From the NCBI RefSeq assembly GCF_052116585.1, contig NZ_JBQKKT010000031.1, positions 1 through 27,716 on the forward strand: 27,716 bases of DNA, written 5' to 3'. Shown piece after piece: positions 23,929-27,716 of this stretch. This DNA is from Luteococcus sp052116585 (GTDB taxonomy: Bacteria > Actinomycetota > Actinomycetes > Propionibacteriales > Propionibacteriaceae). The position numbers and the translations under genes are program-made. Under the pieces are notes generated by a model. The model was given only the letters and a program-made list of their open reading frames with translations. It was not told the DNA's origin and searched no databases. The first letter of the stretch is position 1; each line of letters begins with the position of its first letter.

Positions 23929-24498
23929 ATGACCGTCTTCCACCTCACCGGGGATCCGGAGGCTGATTCGCTTTTGGCCCGCGACGACAATGCCCTGCTC
24001 GCAGGGATGTGTCTGGACCAGCAGATCCCGATGGAGAAGGCCTTCTCCGGGCCTGCGGTGATTGCCCGGCGCATGGGCGGCCAGTTCGATGTGAGTGCCA
24101 TTGCCGCACTGCCCGTGGATGACTTCGTGGCCATCTGTGCCCAGAAGCCTGCGGTGCACCGCTTCCCGGGCTCCATGGGCAAGCGCCTGCACCAGCTGTG
24201 CGTGGTGCTCGTCGACGAGTACGACGGACAGGCATCGGAGATCTGGGGCAGCGGCACGGGGCGTGAGGTGCTGGCACGGGTGGAGAAGCTGCCGGGTTTC
24301 GGCGAGCAGAAGGCACGGATCTTCCTCGCCCTTCTCGGCAAGCGTCGGGGGCTTGAAGCGCCGGGCTGGCGGGAGGCGGCTGGCGACTATGGGCAGGACG
24401 GATACCGGTCGGTGGCAGACATCGTCGATGCGGACAGTCTGCGTCTGGTGCGTGAGGCCAAGAAGGCAGCCAAGGCGGCGACGAGGCAGGGCGCGTGA
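23929..24498 (+). CDS. HhH-GPD-type base excision repair protein (TIGR03252-like)
   Basis: 189 residues. The opening resembles the uncharacterised actinobacterial HhH-GPD family: LLARDDNALLAGMCLDQQIPMEKAFSG-type sequence in the first 50 residues and a helix-hairpin-helix at VEKLPGFGEQKARIFLALLG (about 119-138). Related enzymes remove damaged bases from DNA, but no iron-sulfur cysteine set and no proven catalytic residue is evident here, so activity is unproven. TAGGCT lies seven bases before the ATG at 23929 with no Shine-Dalgarno. The next gene begins inside its stop (GTGA), so the repair protein and the Nudix-kinase fusion are co-translated. Confidence 0.85.
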   Translation: MTVFHLTGDPEADSLLARDDNALLAGMCLDQQIPMEKAFSGPAVIARRMGGQFDVSAIAALPVDDFVAICAQKPAVHRFPGSMGKRLHQLCVVLVDEYDGQASEIWGSGTGREVLARVEKLPGFGEQKARIFLALLGKRRGLEAPGWREAAGDYGQDGYRSVADIVDADSLRLVREAKKAAKAATRQGA

Positions 24499-26048
24499 CT
24501 GCTCCCGACGCGTTCTCGGAGCCCGGCCAGCCGGAGATCCCCAGGCGTCGTCTGGTGGTGGCGGGAGCCATCGTCGGGCCTGACGGCCGGGTCCTGGCCG
24601 CGCGCCGGGTCGATGTCACTGGTTCCGGTCATGGGTCGCGGTGGGAGTTCCCCGGTGGAAAGGTCGAGTCCGGGGAGTCGCCGCGGGAGGCTCTGGTACG
24701 GGAGCTGTTCGAGGAACTGGCCGTCGATGCGGTCGTGGGAGCTGAGTTGGTGCACCCCGCGGGGGCCTGGCCCATCAACGAGTCCCTCGAGATGCGCGTC
24801 TTCGTGTGCCGACTGACAGACGCGTCCAGCGGGCCCACCATGGGACACAGCCACGACGAGGTGCGCTGGTGCACCCCGTCCGAGCTGCTGCGGGTCGACT
24901 GGCTGCCGGCCGATGTCCCGGTGGCTCGTGAACTGGCGTCTCCCGGGACACTCGACGATCTGCTGGGCCGGGCGCATCCCGGTACGGAGCAGGCGTCTTC
25001 GCTGGCCCCGGCCGACCGGCGGCGCCAAGAGTCGCCGTCGCCGAGTGACGTGCCACGCTGCCCGGTGCTGATCGCCAATCCTGTCGCGCCGGGCCATGAG
25101 CAACTCGTGTCACTGCTGGAGCGGGAGGCTCGCACCCACGGCTGGCCGACGCCACGACTGCTGCTGACCACCGCGGACGACTTCGGTGGCGGACAGGCGA
25201 CGCAGGCACTGGCGTGGAAATCTGACCTGGTCATCGTCGCTGGCGGGGACGGCACCGTTCGTCGTGTCGCCGACGTGCTGCGCGGAACCAGAGTGCCACT
25301 GGCCGTCGTGCCCTGCGGCACCGCCAATATCTTCGCCCGCAATCTGGGGCTCCGCCGTAGGCACCTGCAGCGGGCCGTGGAGACCATCTTCAACGGCCAC
25401 GATGTTGCGATTGACGTCGGCGTGGCCCAAGTGCGGTTGGCGTCAACGAGTCAGTTCGGTGGTGAACAGGTCTTCCTGGTCCTGGCCGGGATGGGGCATG
25501 ACGCTGCAACCGTCGCGGGGACCAGACATGGTTTGAAGCGACGTCTGCACTGGCTCGCCTACTTCGAGTCCGGGGCTCGTCACCTGCTCGCCAGACCGCT
25601 GCGGATGACCGTCTCCGTCGACGGGGGCGATGCCCATGAGTCCACCGTGTGGAGTCTGTTGGTGGGCAATGTGGGGCGCATTCCGATGGGGATCCAGGTC
25701 TTCCCAGGAGCAGACCTGCAGGACGGCCACTTGCACACCCTGTTGGCCCACGTCGAACACTGGTGGCAGTGGAGCAGCGTCGCGGCTGCTGCGCTCGCAC
25801 CACACAAGAAGTTCAGAACGCTGGAACGCGGAGTCGCCGTCACCTTGCACGCCACGCCCCGGACGCCGCTGGAGGTGCAGCTCGACGGCGATGTGGAGGG
25901 CCCCGTGACGCAGGCCCACTTCCGGGTGGAGCCCGGTGCGCTGTTGGTGCGCGTACCCCGGAGCAGCCATTTCCGCGAGTCGGCTCCGAACAGCCCGTCC
26001 CCAACGCCTGTCCCAGACCAGTCCCCGAGAACGAGGAGTCTCCCATGA
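24495..26048 (+). CDS. Nudix hydrolase-diacylglycerol/lipid kinase fusion protein
   Basis: 517 residues from a GTG overlapping the previous stop. Residues 15-160 are a Nudix domain: the box runs 55-77 with G55, E61, R69-E70-L71 and E73-E74; the usual final Gly is Ala76. The sequence around it (RWEFPGGKVESGES) is MutT-like, which suggests nucleotide sanitation. Residues 160-188 are a hydrophilic linker. Residues 189-500 are a DAGK/YegS-type lipid kinase with GGDGT at 250-254 and PCGTANIFARNLG at 273-285; such enzymes phosphorylate diacylglycerol to phosphatidic acid. The ending is a Pro/Ser-rich tail. The reading frame is continuous across the junction. The APP1-type gene starts within its stop codon (ATGA). 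I do not know this domain pair as a described family. Confidence 0.85.
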   Translation: MTAPDAFSEPGQPEIPRRRLVVAGAIVGPDGRVLAARRVDVTGSGHGSRWEFPGGKVESGESPREALVRELFEELAVDAVVGAELVHPAGAWPINESLEMRVFVCRLTDASSGPTMGHSHDEVRWCTPSELLRVDWLPADVPVARELASPGTLDDLLGRAHPGTEQASSLAPADRRRQESPSPSDVPRCPVLIANPVAPGHEQLVSLLEREARTHGWPTPRLLLTTADDFGGGQATQALAWKSDLVIVAGGDGTVRRVADVLRGTRVPLAVVPCGTANIFARNLGLRRRHLQRAVETIFNGHDVAIDVGVAQVRLASTSQFGGEQVFLVLAGMGHDAATVAGTRHGLKRRLHWLAYFESGARHLLARPLRMTVSVDGGDAHESTVWSLLVGNVGRIPMGIQVFPGADLQDGHLHTLLAHVEHWWQWSSVAAAALAPHKKFRTLERGVAVTLHATPRTPLEVQLDGDVEGPVTQAHFRVEPGALLVRVPRSSHFRESAPNSPSPTPVPDQSPRTRSLP

Positions 26049-27220
26049 CCGCCGCACTCGAAGTGATCGACCACCTGCTGGCACGCCCAACCGGACGTCA
26101 GGAGGAAGAACAGTTGCTCGACCTGGTGGCAGGTCTGAGCAGTGACGAACTGAACGAGCTCTTGACCGATGAACGTGCTGACCGACTGCTTGACGCCACG
26201 GACAATCACTGGTTCTCGGCGCGAAACCATGACGCACTGGTGGAGCTGGTGGCGGTTCGACGCGCGCACGAGCTCGACCTGCACGCCAGGGCGAACCTGA
26301 TCTATGGCCTGCAGAAGGGTTTCACCTCTGCCGCTGACGAGGCCGCGGTGGGTGACCTCTTCTGCGCGGTCACCGGGGAGGAGCTCACCCACTTCAAGAA
26401 CATCATCAACCTGCGCAATGACCACCATGATCTCGAGGCTCTGGTCTTCACCGATCTGGAGTCCGAATCAGTTCGCGAGCGAATTCTTTCCCACATCGAG
26501 GAACAGGCACGGGGTCTCAGCCTCGACGAGTCCAAGATCCTCTCCGACATCGACGACACGGTCTTCTGCAAGCTGCACGACGACCGTTTTCCTGATGGCA
26601 CGGTCTACCCGGGTGTGCTCGCTTTCCAGGAGGCCCTGGATCGTGGCCCCTCCGATGACCCGCGCAGTCTTGGGGACCTCACCTTTGTCACGGCACGGCC
26701 CATGGACTTCTTCGGTCTGCTGGAGAACCACTCCCGCGAGAGTCTCAAGAAGGCGGGGGTCGCCGATCTGTCCGTGATGTCTGGCAGCCTTGCGCATCTC
26801 TTGGGCCATGACGCGATGGCGAGCAAGAAGATTGAGAACGTCCAGCACTATGTCCAGCTCTACCCGGAGTACCGGATCGTCTTCGTGGGTGATTCCGGGC
26901 AGGGGGATGTCCATGTGGGGGAGCGACTGTGGGAGCTCTTCCCCCATCAGGTGGCCGGCGTCTTCATCCATGACGTGACCGGGATCGATGCGCAGCGGCG
27001 CGCGGCTCACGCCGAGCACCGGATCTGTGTCTTCGACACCTATGTCGGTGCCGCGGCGAGGGCCTTGCAGCTGGGGCTGTTGAGCACGGCAGGACTGCGT
27101 CAGGTGATCGAGGAGTCACTGGAGGAGTTCGACACCATCACGTGGAGCGACGAAGCCCAGCCCGACCGTGTTCGCGAGCTCCTGGACAGGGACATGGCCG
27201 CCGCTCGACGACTTCTGTGA
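26045..27220 (+). CDS. APP1-type phosphatidate phosphatase (DUF2183, HAD-like) with helical N-terminal domain
   Basis: 391 residues; GAGGAG precedes the ATG, which overlaps the kinase stop. Residues 1-155 are an all-helical, charged region I do not recognise. Residues 160-390 hold the APP1 catalytic domain: SDIDDTV with D168 and D170, VTARP with T216, K261/K262 as candidate motif III lysine, and FVGDSGQGD with D283 and D288. The yeast founder of the family dephosphorylates phosphatidic acid to diacylglycerol. Being co-translated with a lipid kinase that makes phosphatidic acid, the two could run a phosphatidate/diacylglycerol switch (inference). No signal peptide or membrane span is evident. 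The rrn promoters follow 77 bases later. Confidence 0.83.
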   Translation: MTAALEVIDHLLARPTGRQEEEQLLDLVAGLSSDELNELLTDERADRLLDATDNHWFSARNHDALVELVAVRRAHELDLHARANLIYGLQKGFTSAADEAAVGDLFCAVTGEELTHFKNIINLRNDHHDLEALVFTDLESESVRERILSHIEEQARGLSLDESKILSDIDDTVFCKLHDDRFPDGTVYPGVLAFQEALDRGPSDDPRSLGDLTFVTARPMDFFGLLENHSRESLKKAGVADLSVMSGSLAHLLGHDAMASKKIENVQHYVQLYPEYRIVFVGDSGQGDVHVGERLWELFPHQVAGVFIHDVTGIDAQRRAAHAEHRICVFDTYVGAAARALQLGLLSTAGLRQVIEESLEEFDTITWSDEAQPDRVRELLDRDMAAARRLL

Positions 27221-27296
27221 CTTCGAGGCGTGGGGGCTGCCCGGGGGTGGGCCGCCACGACCTGTCTGTTGGCGCGCGCCCCTCACGGATCCGGGG

Positions 27297-27326
27297 TTGG
27301 TACTTCGGCGAAGTTGTGTGTATGCT
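27297..27326 (+). promoter_or_regulatory. rrn promoter, upstream (P1 candidate)
   Basis: TTGGTA (27297-27302), an 18-base spacer and TATGCT (27321-27326). Position and strength fit the first of tandem rRNA promoters. Confidence 0.55.
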
Positions 27327-27444
27327 GATCCAGCTCACTCGGCAGGACATGGTCCAGACGAGAGCATTCAGGCCACGACGGGCCACCCCTCCACACTGAT
27401 GAAGTGGTGCTCGTCGACGCCTGAATTGGATCGATGAGGTTGAT

Positions 27445-27473
27445 TTGAGATCAACGTCGAAATGATCTAGAGT
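27445..27473 (+). promoter_or_regulatory. rrn promoter, downstream (P2 candidate)
   Basis: TTGAGA (27445-27450), a 17-base spacer and TAGAGT (27468-27473). The -35 box lies in the loop of a six-base inverted repeat, GTTGAT (27439-27444) and ATCAAC (27450-27455). Confidence 0.65.
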
Positions 27474-27716
27474 TTCACGAGTTGCAGAAATGCAGCGAAG
27501 GAATCGAATAGCAATAGCCATTCAATTCCAACCGAAAGAATTCGGATTTGACCGGGTTCAGCAACTTCGGTAAGGTTGGTCGAGTCGCCCCAAGCGGATC
27601 TCTTTGGAGGGATGTGCGGGTCGCGCCCGGATCTTGAGAACTCAACAGCGTGTCTAAAGTCAATGCCTATTTTTACCCGTGGCCATTGATGTGAATCTCT
27701 TTGTGGGGTTTGTGTT
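27474..27716 (+). other. rRNA operon leader, upstream of 16S rRNA (16S outside the window)
   Basis: No protein gene occurs in 27221-27716. This leader holds a small hairpin CCGAA-AGAA-TTCGG (27532-27545), the segment TTGAGAACTCAACAGCG (27634-27650), which is a familiar sequence shortly before 16S genes in many actinobacteria and part of the antitermination and processing region, and pairing arms TCAATG (27660-27665) and CATTGA (27684-27689) of a processing stem. The 16S start motif is not reached, so the gene should begin a little beyond the right edge. Confidence 0.75.

Noticed and set aside
27474..27716. Annotation of the 16S rRNA gene itself
   Set aside because: The conserved 16S 5' sequence is not reached before the window ends; only leader sequence is seen.

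Overview
The window reads as the chromosome of a high-GC actinobacterium, most likely of the Propionibacteriaceae or a close relative (inference). Supporting signs are RbpA, an Lnt followed directly by a polyprenol-phosphate mannose synthase, an HTH-MurA of a type I recall from actinobacteria, many genes whose only visible start signal is a TANNNT-like -10 box six or seven bases before the start codon, and a typical actinobacterial rRNA leader at the right edge.

Left part (1-7000): the end of an IS3-type transposase abuts a membrane-protein gene that it appears to have truncated. Next come a small Cys/His protein, an M1-like metallopeptidase, a secreted GH6-like protein with a long Pro/Ser linker, and a secreted two-repeat plus TIM-barrel-like protein preceded by a 379-base structured, gene-free leader. 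Middle (7000-16200): an SRPBCC protein converges with a TetR regulator. Divergent to tetR lies metY-metX-metW for methionine synthesis. Then follow a 5'-3' exonuclease and a divergent Lrp/AsnC regulator sharing one overlapping -10 region, lnt with a tandem-repeated 5' end, the mannose synthase, and fxsA.

Right part (16200-27716): rbpA, a glycerophosphodiesterase and a PGPGW membrane protein on the minus strand; pyridoxal kinase and a 2H phosphoesterase on plus; the HTH-MurA fusion on minus; lpdA; a lipoprotein; then a translationally overlapping three-gene unit (HhH-GPD repair protein, Nudix-diacylglycerol kinase fusion, APP1-type lipid phosphatase). The window ends in tandem rrn promoters and the rRNA leader; the 16S gene itself should start just outside.

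Themes: envelope and lipid work (Lnt, mannose synthase, MurA, GDPD, DAG kinase plus phosphatidate phosphatase), secreted glycan-type proteins (GH6-like, TIM-barrel-like, lipoprotein), and sulfur amino acid synthesis. The observations I rate highest are the Nudix-DAGK-APP1 unit, the near-symmetric bidirectional leaderless promoter, the widespread leaderless starts, and the repeat that multiplies the start region of lnt.
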